Below are positions 23,896-35,959 of a stretch of 64,000 bases of DNA, in pieces. The notes under the pieces were generated by a model. The model ran no database searches. It was not told where the DNA came from and saw only the letters and a program-made list of their open reading frames with translations. The translations under genes were made by a program, and so were the position numbers. Origin of the DNA: Laguncularia racemosa (lineage: Eukaryota > Streptophyta > Magnoliopsida > Myrtales > Combretaceae); assembly GCA_037954665.1 (NCBI GenBank), contig JBBMOL010000065.1, positions 1,116,001 through 1,180,000 of the forward strand, in the 5' to 3' direction. Each line of letters starts with the position of its first letter. The first letter of the stretch is position 1.

Positions 23896-24261
23896 TGGTT
23901 CATTATTCGTGTGAAAGTGAAATTTGAGTTATTCCAAATTTTGGTTGTTAGAGTTGTGTTGTTTGACAAATTAATATTATTGAGATAATTAACGAGTTTT
24001 ATGTTGCATTTAGTAATTATAGGCTGTGTGTGAGTGTTGCATATGTATGTGTATGTGCAGTATAGTATCTTGCTAGGTTACTCATCCTATTTGAGAAAAT
24101 TCAAATAATTAATTATGGAATTGAAGATTTTGGAAAGTTTAGAAAACAAGTCTTATCTGTTTTATTTTAGAACATGTAGCAAGTTGACTATGCCTTTTGA
24201 TTGTCTTGATTTATGGTAGATTGGTAGTTACTATATTATTTGATCCAATTCTCATATTACA

Positions 24262-25165
24262 ATTGGAAACATTATAGAATGGTACCTAAGATATTACACC
24301 AACGAGCCTTGACAATGTACAATATACATGGTAATCTTAGGTAGAATTAGAAACTGGTTTCTTTAGTTCATTCTAAGGAAGCAAAAGATAGATGTTTTAT
24401 GAATGCATTAAAGATAAGGATGCCATACACCAAAATACTTCTGCAAATTAGCAGGATTAATTTAACATTGCATGAGGAACTTACCCAATCTAAAGGCTTT
24501 AAAGTGTTGATGCATCTACACTTGTGCATTTGGGGCGTAACAACTTTGCTTTTAATTCTCTTTTCAGTTTCAATGTGGTCCGAATTATCCCATACACATT
24601 TGAGAACTATGCTTGCAAGTTCTAGGTTCGACCTTGTACTTAAATTCAACTTTGTTATTTTCTCCAATTTTACTTTTATTGAAGTGCCCCACATTAGTGT
24701 TTTGGATTAACATCATGGATATATTAGGAGCTTAAAAGATACAAATCTCAAATATACTTCAGAAACACTATGAAATAGGATTTATGATACATAATTTCAA
24801 CCATTATCTTATATTACACCGATTAGCCTTAACAGTGTAGACTACACAACATTATCCCGGGTAGAAGTAGAAAACAATTTCTTTAATGAGTTCTAAGTAA
24901 GAAAAAATTTTATGATTTCTACTCTAATTACACTAAAAATAGGTAGATTGGAGACCTAAAGACTGTAAAATTAGTAAGATCCACTTGCTAACAAGTATGA
25001 ATCTTATCCAATCTAAAGGTTGTAAGGTCCTGACCAATCATGCAAGACTAGTGTTTCTTTTTTTTTTTTTTTTAATTAGTACCTTTATGATCTAAAATTT
25101 CATTTACTATTGAGAATTGAGAATCTAAGTTCCAAGTTTTAGCCTTGTACTTACATCCAACAAGT
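24262..25165. repeat. Two diverged direct copies of a ~400-bp segment
   Basis: About 24,262-24,665 aligns with about 24,790-25,165. Shared landmarks are TATTACACC.A.GAGCCTTGACA or TTAGCCTTAACA, GGTAGAATTAGAAA or GGTAGAAGTAGAAA, TTACCCAATCTAAAGG or TTATCCAATCTAAAGG, and TTCGACCTTGTACTTA or TTAGCCTTGTACTTA. Neither copy has coding support. Confidence 0.65.
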
Positions 25166-25184
25166 TTCCGGTTCTTATTCTTCC

Positions 25185-26390
25185 TCACTTCACCCTTAAA
25201 GAGTTTTTCACCCCAAGCTAGCGTTTGTCACTTAATCTTGGAATCTTCACCTCAACTAATATATTTTCTAGAGTAATACTAAATGAACTTAAGAAAAAGG
25301 AGAGATAAAAAAAAAAAACCAAGAAACAAATAATAAACCCAAAGAGGGATGTTTTAGAGCAATACATGAATAAATATTTTCATTGTAGATCTCCATTACA
25401 GGTAGTTACAAGATAGTGCAATAATGTTAGGTCTTCATAGCCAACTGAAATGGAGCAAGTTTTAGTTCCTCTTTGGTGTAAAATGTGCATTTGTATCCAT
25501 TGTTTTATTGTATTAAGCAAATCATATGAAAGCTATGTAAAATCTTTGCATTTGTCATGTTAATTCGAGCAAAATTAGTTGAGAACCAAAATTTAGAATT
25601 CAAGAAAAGTATTTTAAGGAAAATGATTTATGTTTTGAATTTGTTTAATAATTTGGTTCTTTATTTCTTAAGAAATGATATGCTCAAATATTTAATCAAC
25701 TTTGCTTGGAAAATAAAGGTAAAATTCATGCCTTTAATGATCGAATATTTAATAATTAATTAATATGGTATATTTTGAAAGTATAGTGATATGTAGTGAT
25801 TTAAATATGATTTTTAGATCATATTTCATGATATCAATGATAACATGGTAGTAAAGTTTATTTCAATAACACACATATCAACTTCATTTAATTATTTGTA
25901 CGTGATGAAGTCTCAATTATTGAACATAACTTAAATGGCTGTCCATATCCACGAAACTTTCAAAAGCGATGAGGAGGAATCTATGGAAAAAGTAGCTGGT
26001 GCATAAGTCAATAAAAAAAAAAAAAAAGCAATAATCATTCATGTACACAAACCATAGATACTTGTAAAGATACATATTCGATCCACACTTAGAAGTAGAA
26101 CAACAACAACACCTAGAGAGATAAAGGGATCTCTCCTTAAGAAAACACAAGAATATATTATGAATATCTTTAACTGATGAAAGCAACAGTCATGACCTTG
26201 GAGAAAAGTGCTGATACAGCATTCATATTAGATATACCTTTAAAGCATATGGTTTCAAAACACGTTATTTACAAGAAGCTTTTTTTTTTTTCTTTTTTTC
26301 TTTCTTCTTTTTTTCTCTTTTCAATATCAATGGTGAGCCAACACTTTTCTATTAAAAAAAAAATGTTTTTTGTACCTAACTTATGAATGC
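25185..26390. repeat. Mosaic duplicated segments P, Q and R, first copies
   Basis: Segment P (about 25,185-25,410) recurs at 31,478-31,700, sharing AATAAACCCAAAGAGGGATGT. Segment Q (about 25,498-25,705) recurs at 28,592-28,835, sharing AAATCTTTGCATTT and CATGTTAATTCGAG. Segment R (about 25,965-26,345) recurs at 28,990-29,345, sharing GCAATAATCATTCA, CATATTCGATCCACACTTA, GGATCTCTCCTT and AAACACGTTATTTA. No coding function is recognised. The minus-strand reading of R (SVKDIHN.FLC.LKERS) is similar in both copies but ends differently and is not supported as a gene. Confidence 0.75.
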
Positions 26391-27120
26391 TATACAGTAT
26401 TTATAATTGATTGTTCATTAGTGAGAAAGAAAGAATCAATAAAAAGTTTATTTATTTATTTATTTTGCCAATAAATTAAACAGCTTATTGGTATATTAAA
26501 AATAAGTTATAAATATAGTAAATTATAATTTTGAAATTGGATTTAAGTAAATATAAAAATAAAGAGTTATTTGTTTTCATTAATTGAAAAAGAAATAAGA
26601 AAACACTAACCAATTTTATATTTATTTACTATAATTAAGATATTTTAATGTTTTAAATCTCGATAAAAAATAATTTTCTTAAATATTGTCAAAGTAATAT
26701 ATTTTAAGGCTGATAAAGAGAAACAAATCAATAGCATCAAAACTTTGAAATTAAAGGAAAAAAAACATTGAGAAAGAAAAAAAAAATTCTAAGAATGTAG
26801 GAATTTGTGATTTGAGAAATGTAATTCACCTATCATTTATATTGAAAATATAGCAAACAATTGGTGATTGAATTTGTGCCTCTTATAACACATGATAGAG
26901 AATTAATTAATGGGCCAAATTTAATGCAATGTAGGTGCTGGCATTAACTACCATTTCCTAGTTGTGACCATAGGCTATTAGCATGTTATAGCAATATGAG
27001 TGGCTTTCCCATTTCAAACACACCCCCACCCCATGTGTATCATGAAGGATGAAAAACTTAATAGATTTTATGAAAGTTTTATTTATTTATTTATTTATTT
27101 TGTGAGACTTTGCAAACATT
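26391..27120. other. AT-rich intergenic DNA
   Basis: No gene or repeat partner was recognised. TTTA microsatellite-like runs occur at 26,450-26,464 and 27,082-27,102. Confidence 0.5.
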
Positions 27121-27560
27121 TAAAACTTAAATAAAAGGAAAAAAAAAGATTGATGATTCAAATAGAACAATAGGTAAATATTAAAGACTAAAAGTATACC
27201 ATTCTTGAAAAAATTTTAAACAAGAAGATCTAATCATAGGAGACTGATTTATAAATTATCTAATGATTTAAATTGAATATTTCTTTTAAAGTCACCTATT
27301 GGACACTTAGCCCAATGTCATCCTATCCTCATAGCCAATTGAAATAAAGCAAGCTTTAGTTATATATATGATCCTCTTAACTCTCAAAGTGTAGCTTTAA
27401 CTCTATAACTTTTGAATATGTTCATATATACTCCAAAACATTGTTATTTATGGTCTTTTAGGCATGATTTTAGGTTTTTTTTTTTAATAACAACATGAGG
27501 GTTATTTGTACATTTTCAAAAATTATGATGAGTTAAAGTCATATTTTAGTAATTTATGGA
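27121..27560. repeat. Duplicated segment S (partner at about 32,225-32,610)
   Basis: Shared landmarks are AAATTGAATATTTCTTTTAAAGTCAC, read in pieces; then GAAATAAAGCAAG, TTTTAGTTATATATAT and CTCCAAAACATT.TTATTTATGG. Orientation is the same in both copies. Confidence 0.75.
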
Positions 27561-28591
27561 TTTGTCATATTTAATTGATGACCAATACTTTATGATGTGC
27601 ATTTACAACCATCCTTATATGTGCACACATAGTTGGCTAAAATAAAATTATGGTGGAGCTATAAATTTGAGTATCAACTCCACCAAAATTCATAGCCTCT
27701 TAATCAATTCTTTCTCCATTGAGTTCTAAATTAGAGCATTCTTTCACCTAAAACCTCATTAATTTACCTTTAGCATTTATTTTTTCTTTATCTTTTTTAT
27801 GAATACAACGGGAAGTGCGATTCAAACCTAGTTCAACCTATTAAAATATCAGTATCTATGTCATTAAATTATAAAAACCTTAATAGTTCTATATATTTTT
27901 TATTTGCTTCTTAGTTTAAGGTCATAAGTATCACATTAAAGCATAAAAAAACCTAGCTTCCACTTATGAAAACTCCCTGATTGCGTTGTCCAAAACGAGG
28001 ATGTATCTTAAATTAGGAAATCACACAACCGTTTAATTGATCGATATGTAGAAAGGAAAAGGGAATCTATAAAATCGAGTCGTTTGCTATTTTGGAGGAT
28101 AACCATTTGATAGCCATAGCAAAGCGGGAGATCCAAATTCTATTAGTATAGTTAGATTCAATGGTACTAATATGTTGCGTATTTGAATAATTGACATATA
28201 TAAATAGCAATGATATTTAAATATGTGATAGTGATGATATATATTTTTAAAATAAATACCAATTAAATTTTCATGTGAATTGTAATGAAATTTTATTGAT
28301 ATTTATATGCTACTCATTTATTCACTTGGTATATTAGTATCATTGAAGCTCTCTTAAATGAGTTTATAATGCACCACTTTGATCTAAAATAATATGACGT
28401 GGTTCTCCACAATAAAAATGAAAACCAATCTATACTTTAAAAAAAAATCATACTAACTATTAAACTTTAACTTTAACACTTAAAACCATTAACTATTAAA
28501 ATAAAAAAAAATTCAATATTATCACTCTAATATCTTTCTATTCACATGGCAACTATAGATCTTATACGGTATATGTAACTATGTTTTTCAA
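27561..28591. other. AT-rich intergenic DNA
   Basis: No supported gene. Only short A/T-rich open frames are present, and no repeat partner inside the window was recognised. Confidence 0.45.
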
Positions 28592-29345
28592 CCATTGTTT
28601 TATTGTATTATCGTTATGTTTTTGCCTTTTCATTTCATTATTAAGCAAACCATATGAAAACTATATGAAATCTTTGCATTTCCCATGTTAATTCGAGGAA
28701 AAATAGTTAAAAGCTAAAATTTAGAATTAACAAAAAATATTTTAAGGAAAGTACTTTATATTTTGAATTTGTTTATGGTTTTATTTTTTTATTTTTTAAG
28801 AAATGATGTAAACATATATTTTAATCAACTTTGCATGTGGGCATGTATATAGGAGAAAAGACATGCCATATATGCGACGTAAGATTTCCAACCGCTATGA
28901 AATTAGAAAAACATTGACTGTCAAAAGTTCAGTGGTTAATATGTTACCGATATGTAGCGATCCAAAAATGATCTTCTAGATGACCTTCAAAAGGGACGAG
29001 CAAGAATCTATGGAAAAAGTAGCTGCCCCATAAGACAATAAAACAAGCAATAATCATTCAAGAACACAAACTATAGATACTTGAAATTATACATATTCGA
29101 TCCACACTTACTTAGAAGTGGAACCACAACAACACTTAGAGAGATAATAGGATCTCTCCTTGAGAAGACACAAGAATACATTATGAATGTCTTTAACTGA
29201 TGAAACCTACATATATGAGCTTGGAGAAAAGTGCGGATTCAGCATTCACATCAGATATATATTTGAAACATGTGGTTTCTAAACACGTTATTTATAAGAA
29301 TTTTTTTTTTTTTTCTTCTTTTCAATGTAAATGTTAAACCAGCAC
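28592..29345. repeat. Duplicated segments Q' and R'
   Basis: Second copies of Q (28,592-28,835) and R (28,990-29,345), in the same order as at 25.5-26.3 kb. Similarity stops just before the coding region of the 112-codon minus-strand gene, so the first copy lacks any trace of that gene. Confidence 0.75.
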
Positions 29346-29453
29346 TTTTCTCTTATTTACAACACATGCAAGGTAAATACCAATAAAGCAAATATAAATT
29401 CATATGGCTACTTCACTGTACGAGGAGAAGGTGGTGGGATGAGTGGAGAATCC

Positions 29454-29792
29454 TCAAGGTGTTTCATAGCACTGTTGTATGTTCTTCATACGCACCTTCT
29501 CAATATAATTAGAAGCCCAGCAATCAACATTCTGCTCAACCAAATTTTTAGTGGGCTTCGAGCTGCTCCCCGATTTCTGAGACTGCTTGCTACCAGGATA
29601 CTGAGGAATGAGTGATCCATTAGCAAGAAGTGTCAAATCTGTCCTGGGGGTCAAACTTTTATTGGGTGGTGAACTTTTTGATGTTCCTGGACTAGAACTA
29701 GCTATAGAAAATGAAGATAGTTTGATGATTTTTGAAACAATGTTCATGAACTTCTCGCAGAGAGACTTTCTCCTTCTGTTCTTGCTATTCAT
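29454..29792 (-). CDS. Small basic protein of unknown function, 112 aa
   Basis: An uninterrupted minus-strand frame runs from ATG at 29,792 to TGA at 29,454. The start MNSKNRRRKSLCEKFM is strongly basic. Next comes a hydrophobic/Ser segment (IVSKIIKLSSFSIAS), then a long Ser/Pro/Lys-rich, probably disordered middle (SSPGTSKSSPP to KQSQKSGSSSKP). The tail VDCWASNYIEKVRMKN looks helical. Base composition and residue use are more gene-like than the flanks. The tail recalls short plant proteins that end in an amphipathic 'xxYIxKVRxKN' helix (DUF761-like proteins are one comparison), but I cannot assign a family. No intron is needed. Duplicated segments R' and T lie on either side, and the other R copy has no version of this gene. 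It could be a single-exon gene or the retained exon of a larger one. Confidence 0.45.
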   Translation of the reverse strand: MNSKNRRRKSLCEKFMNIVSKIIKLSSFSIASSSPGTSKSSPPNKSLTPRTDLTLLANGSLIPQYPGSKQSQKSGSSSKPTKNLVEQNVDCWASNYIEKVRMKNIQQCYETP

Positions 29793-29929
29793 GTCTACTA
29801 CTGGGTCAATGCTTCAAGAATAAACAGCTAGAGAATGAAGTATATAAAGAAACTTGGAAGCAGAAACACCTGTAAAGCAATAAAGGTAAACAGAAGGTCT
29901 AGTCTTTAGGGTCTATGAGAAGTGCTTAT

Positions 29930-30262
29930 TTGCAGCCACATGATGCCAACTTTTCTCAGTGGAAGGATTCTTCTCTCATTTTCTACCTTTTCGGATACCA
30001 GTTTCAGATGCCAATGCCAAATGCAGTATTTTATATGAATGTGGATGCATTTTTCTTCAAAAGATAATATCATATAAAAATAACCTATGAAGTGTTTTTC
30101 TCCCAACAAATGTAAAGATTCATGTGCAACATGTGTTATCAGCACTAACATAAGTGAGGTCACAAAACACTTATCTTGAAAGGAGATCCTCTTGGTACAA
30201 GAAATGCACCTATCAAACGATGCTGATTCACAGATACAACAGTTTATAACTTAAAATTTCAA
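29930..30262. repeat. Duplicated segments T and U'
   Basis: T (29,930-30,180) recurs at 32,628-32,842, sharing GGAAGGATTCTTCTCT, CTATGAAGTGTTTTTCTCC and ACTAACATAAGTGAGGTCAC. U' (30,197-30,262) directly follows and matches 23,139-23,205 beside MYB copy A. T lies just upstream of the start of the minus-strand 112-codon gene. Confidence 0.75.
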
Positions 30263-31477
30263 AAAAGGAGACAAGCAAACAATTATAAAATATAAAGGGT
30301 GGAGGGGCTGGATGCTCGGAAACAATTATAAAAAAATAAAAATTATATATACAATATGTATATTTTAAAAATAATTTTTAATAAAATATAATGTATAACT
30401 TAATAGTAAATGTAAAGGTTTTTATATTAAAAGCCATTGATTCAATTACTTTAATGGTATTCTTTTTTTACTTCTTTCTTTTATTTATTTTTCTTCACAA
30501 TAACTAATTAATAGTATTGAATTTCATTCATTGTTAAATTATAGTAAACTAAATAAATCATGTTATTTATTTATTGATAGTATATCATAAATAATAATTA
30601 CATTAATAATACAAATATCTCAACCTTATTTCATAAAATATTAGTAAATAATAATAATCATATCACTTAAATATTTTTATGTTATATTTGTATTGATAAT
30701 AATTTTTATTAAATATTAGAAAGTGTTGTATTATTTGCAAAAACTCTCTAATATGCATATTATGATTTTGATTAAAATATCATAAGTATGGCCCTATTCT
30801 TATGTTTCTACTCGGTTCCTATCCATGATATCAGCTTCCTCAAAAACCACTGAAAACCTAAATGTTGTCGTGATAAATTATTTGGATATTGATTTTGTGG
30901 GCTTGACTTCCATTTTTAATTTGATGACTTGCGGTCGAGTTAGATGCAAATCGAGAACTTCATGTTAGGGATGGGCAAGTCACTTTAAATAAAAAATAGG
31001 GGGCAAAACCAGAAAATAAAAATTATTGTATACTTATCTTAATTTTTTTTTTTTCAGAAGTTAGGACTTTCAAAGAGGGAAGAATGTAAGCAAAATGATT
31101 GAGAGATTGTTATAGTTAGTTTATTAACTATAATTGAATGAAATTATAATTCAACTAGTAAAATGTAATTCCATATTAGTTTATGAAAACTTTCATCAAT
31201 TATAATCATCACTTTCAATGTGCATTTTTAGCCATCTACTACTTCTATAAAATTCTTCTCTCTTTCTTCCTCTTTCCTTCTATTTTCTTGTTCTATCTCA
31301 TTATTTACCCCTATTTCTTGGCATGTTTCCCTTTTTAGTAATTAAATTTTAGGTTAGAAATATTATGCATGAAATGCATGTTAGTATGATTATTATTGAT
31401 TTTTAATAGAATATTTGGCTAACTTTATAGGAGTAGAATGAAATAGTTAATCTTCCCTTATACACATATTACTTTCT
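30263..31477. other. AT-rich intergenic DNA
   Basis: Long stretches of A/T (30,330-30,780) with no coding signal. No repeat partner within the window was recognised. Confidence 0.5.
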
Positions 31478-32842
31478 CACTTCATCCCTAAGAGTTTTCC
31501 ACTCTAACTCACATTTATGGCTTAGTCTTAGAATCTTCACTTTTCAATGCTCGACCAATATATTTTCTAAAGTAATACTAAATTAACTCAAGAAAAAGAA
31601 GAGAGAAAAATTACTAAGAAGCAAATAATAAACCCAAAGAGGGATGTTTTAGAGAAATAAACATAAATATTTTCATTACAAATGTCCATTAAGAGTAGAG
31701 TCAAGACAATAGGATAGTACTGGGACTTTATGGGGAAAATTATTGGAATAAGTCATGATATGTGACTTGAAAGATCTAATAGTGAAGATTTTAAAGGAAA
31801 CATTTAGGAGAAGTGCATTTTTAGTTATCAAAGATTATCTAATTTTCTATTTGAGTCCTTTTTTTTTTTTTTTGAATGCTCAACGTTTTCAAAACCTTAT
31901 AAAAATAGAACTTTCATTAACTATGTTAAATTGTCAATTAATCTTGGGCATGTGTTAGCTTCCAATTAACCTTAACTAGTTGATTAAGATGATCAGGGCA
32001 CATACAAATTTTTCTAACCCCTTTTCCTACCTTTAGTTTTTATTTTTATATTTTTATTATATTATATCATTATATATATTTAATATTTTTTGTTATACAA
32101 TGTAAATATTATATTTAATATTATCATTTTTAATTTAATCATTGTAGACCAATTTAAAGTTGATACGTATTATCTATGGATTAGATTCGAAAAAAAGTCT
32201 TTTTTTTTTTGGGAACGCTTTAAAAATGTTAAGGATTTAAATAGAAGAAAAGAAAGAAAAAAAATTTAAGACTCAAATAAAATAGTAGATAAACATTGAG
32301 AACTAAAAATATACTTTTCTTAAATTTTTTTTGAAGAAGATTTGATTATAAAGAATGATTCATAAATTATCCAATAGTCTAAATTGAATATTTCTTTTAA
32401 AGTCACTAATTGGACTCTTATCGTAATGCCATCCCATTCTCATAGTCATATGAAATAAAGCAAGTTTTAGTTATATATATATACTGTAACTTTTGAAAAT
32501 ATGTATATATGCTCCAAAACATTATTATTTATGGTTCTTCAAAGCATAATTTAGGGTTTTTTAACATTAGCACAAGGGTTATTTATAAATTTTTAAAAAT
32601 TATGAGTTAAAGTCACGTGATTCTAACTTTTCTCATTGGAAGGATTCTTCTCTAATTTTCTAAAATTTTAGATACCAAGTGTAGTATTTTATACATAAGT
32701 GGATATATTTTCCTTCAAGAGATAGTATCATATAAAAATGACCTATGAAGTGTTTTTCTCCCAACATTCTAGTGCAACATGTGTTATTAGCACTAACATA
32801 AGTGAGGTCACGAAATACCTATCTTGAAAGGAAATTTGTTTA
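31478..32842. repeat. Duplicated segments P', S' and T', third set
   Basis: P' (31,478-31,700), S' (about 32,225-32,610) and T' (32,628-32,842) recur here in one run. Between P' and S' is AT-rich sequence with no partner seen. S' and T' are adjacent here, whereas S (27.1-27.6 kb) and T (29.9-30.2 kb) are separated elsewhere by Q', R' and the 112-codon gene. Confidence 0.75.
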
Positions 32843-34110
32843 GCACACACTTTGCAACTTTACATCCAAAGTTATAGATCCAGCACAGATACATCTTATT
32901 AACTCCCAAAATGTGCTTTGACCTCCCTAAAAACTTTCAAAAAATGCATGCTTACCTCCTAAACAGTCGCTAAGGCTTTCAGAGAATCATTGAGGGGGCA
33001 ATTAAATAGCCATTTAGAAGCCTTAAGGTTGGTTCAAAAAGGTGAATACACGTTTTTAAAAGTTTTGAGAGACAAAAGCATATTTTGAAAGTTTATAGTG
33101 ACTACTTTCACATAATCAATAGTTTTAAGGTTGAATTTGTAGTTATCCCGACTTATTTCTAATTATGTAAGGATTGGTGACAAGAAGATCCTACAACATG
33201 TATTAATAAGTACATTTCAACTAAGCATATTTTATTGAGTCTCTACTGTAGCACTAGGTGCTTCTTAGGTTACTTATTTTAAGAGCAAGCATAATGGGAA
33301 ACAAAGATTTTCACATCACTTTTTTATCTCACTAACTGAAACTTTCCATCATTACTTGGTGTCGCCTTCATTAAGATGTTCCAAGAAACTTTCTCACACC
33401 CTCTCCTTTAGCTAGTGTAGAAAAATTAAAGGTAGTTTAATGCTTTCCTTAGAGCAATCCTTGTAGAATTTAGGGTAAGAGATGGACCACTTAATGTTTG
33501 ATATAAAGTTTAATCTAAGCAATCTATGCACCCTAAACTACTTTGTACTAGTTATTTACTCATTTTATCTGTTGCTTGCTACTTGAGTAAAACATAAAAG
33601 ACTAAACCCTAGCAAAGCATATGAAAGTAGTTGGAAAAAGAAAGAAAAATTCAAGTTTATCTCATCTAAATTGTGTGTGCAACTCTTATATCTAGGCCAA
33701 ACTAGTCGGCAAGTGGACATATGTCAACATATGGCAAACTAGGGTTTAAGGTTTGAGCTTGGACTAGCTGGCTAGTCTAATGGCTTACCAATCGACTGGT
33801 TCGGTGAACCATTCTATGCCCAAAATATGCAATTTGGCATTCAACTAGTCTTCATGGTGGCATCCAAATGGTCTGTGGAATTTCCAGCAACTAGCCAGCT
33901 AGGTCTTAAGGAGCTAGTAAGACAATTCCATACAAAATGTTAACCTTTGTTTTTTTTTTTTTTTTTTTTTGGGTAGCTAGCCCAATTAGCTAGTTCCCAT
34001 GTTTCTTGATTTAACCATTTTGCATATTTTTACTGATTTTTCTTCATAAAATCAATTGTAATTGATGATATTAAGTCGAGAAAAACATCAAAACTCACTT
34101 GTTATTAGTA
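32843..34110. other. Unassigned non-coding DNA, possibly decayed retroelement
   Basis: No protein match was seen. About 33,690-33,930 repeatedly uses CTAGTC/GACTAG and CTAGCCAGCTAG-type words, which are common in LTR or leader sequences of plant retroelements. A T-run lies at 33,951-33,970. Confidence 0.35.
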
Positions 34111-34111
34111 A

Positions 34112-34757
34112 ACATCCCCAAAGATCTTGACTATCTTGGTGCACTTAGCACTATCATCATTTGAATTCCATTTTTGATTTATGAAATCCTTTATTAGTTT
34201 TGAAAACAATTGATCATATGGTAATTTTTTTATTTTACAATTTCAATTTATGAAAAACCTCCAAGCATATTTACAATTTATGTTACAAATGTATCAATAT
34301 CATCCTTAACAAAATGATTCAGTCCTTTCAACACCTCTTTCGCATACTTGGTTTTCAATGTTGGTATAGGGAAGAAGAATGTGAAAGCTTCACAAATGCC
34401 TAGTGAATCCAAGAATTTTCTCTTCTTCGTTGTTGCCATTAACAAAAGCCCATTCAGCTTTAGAGGAAAATTTTAAGATGGAACAACGATGTCTCAGCAA
34501 TAGATTTTAAATAGATGGTCTTATAGCTAAATAGCATAATAACCTCTCAATATCAACTAGGACAATATGCTTAGAGGGGACTTCTTGGCATCCTCAAAGA
34601 TCTTGACTATCGTAGTGCGCTAGGCATCGTCATCATCTGAATTCCATTTTAGATTTATGAAATCCTCGATTAGTTTTGAAAACATTTTATCATATGATAA
34701 TTGGTCAATATTACCAATTTTAATTTATGAAAAACCTCCAAACATATTTACAAATTA
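34112..34757. repeat. Two direct copies of a ~168-bp segment, 477 bp apart
   Basis: 34,112-34,280 aligns with 34,589-34,757. Both carry CATCC.CAAAGATCTTGACTAT and GAATTCCATTTT.GATTTATGAAATCCT, read in pieces, then TTAGTTTTGAAAACA and TTTATGAAAAACCTCCAA. No coding assignment is possible. Confidence 0.75.
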
Positions 34758-35289
34758 CAAATATAAAAATTAGTTAGTGTAGTTAGCTAGTTTATTGTAT
34801 GGTGTTTCAATTCCTTATATTTTATTTTATTATGTTTATATTGTGGAATTAGTTAGAATTTACTAGTTTTGATGAGTAGCAACATCTTTATTCTTTGATA
34901 TATTTCTAGTCGAAGCAAATTAGAACAACTTGATCACTAATATACTCAAATATTATTTAAACATGTGTGAGTACCCGGTTTTTCATGAAGCATATTATTA
35001 TTGTGACATGTTATTTAAGTGTGGTAAGAAATGGCAGAACCATAAAGGGAGAATCTGGCAAGACCAAATTAGAAGAGTCAACACCTAACAACCGAGTACA
35101 TTTAGGTAGTGCACTTAAGTAAGAGAACTAGAAATGATGTTAATATCAATGGTGATAATCTTGAGAAATTTTTCAAATAATTTTAATCAATTTGGATAAG
35201 TGAAATAATAATAAAAAGAAAAATATTTTTATGGCTTAAGTTATTACAATGGGTTTTATCACATAAGGAAAGTTTTCAAAAGGTTAGAG
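34758..35289. other. Unassigned AT-rich DNA
   Basis: No recognised coding signal. It could be upstream parts of the copia relic at 36 kb, but no diagnostic motif is readable. Confidence 0.35.
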
Positions 35290-35460
35290 GAAAAGTTTTT
35301 AATATATAAATGTTTTTATAAGTCTGGCATGTGTGCTAAACATCGTTGCTTAACCTTGATAAGTAAGAATAAAGTGGAAAACTTTTTAATATATGAATGT
35401 TTTTATAAGTCTAGAATGTGTGCTAAATGTTGCTTAACCTTGATAAGTAATAATAAGGTA
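35290..35460. repeat. Imperfect tandem repeat, period about 87 bp
   Basis: Units starting at 35,290 and 35,377 both read GAAAA.TTTTTAATATAT, then AATGTTTTTATAAGTCT, TGTGTGCTAAA and TTGCTTAACCTTGATAAGTAA. The second unit is slightly shorter. Confidence 0.85.
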
Positions 35461-35959
35461 GAAAATGAAGAAAACTTTTAACATTATGTTTTTAGAATTT
35501 TAATTTGGTGTGTCTTTATGTAAGGTCCTAAAGAAAAATGTGCTTTGCAATGAGTTTTAAAGTAATTACTCACAAACTCGAATGATGCTATTTCAACTTG
35601 GATTTTTGTATATGGAGGTCTACAACCATATAGCATATCCTCATATTTTTATATTTTAAAAAACTATGAGTTATGCATTTATTATAGTTATTTTAACTAA
35701 ACTGCCCATTTAGAAATTTATAAAATAAAAAGTATTTGATGTAATAAATTGATGAATTAAATATATGTTGACTATAAGAGTCTAAATATGATGAAAATAT
35801 TATTTTTTTTTATAAAGGATGCTCATTTTATTTTGATTAATCTAGTTTTTGACTTTGATGACGAAATGTCATGATCATAAAGATACATTAACGCTTGCAT
35901 TAGATTGATATCCACTTTGAAGAAAATTGAAAATCATTTTACTTTGATTTCTAAAATAG

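Noticed and set aside
25917..26186. Minus-strand frame in segment R (SVKDIHN...LKERS)
   Set aside because: The duplicate at 29.0-29.2 kb reads similarly but has a stop where this one continues, and the similarity follows DNA-level duplication. There is no support for a protein.
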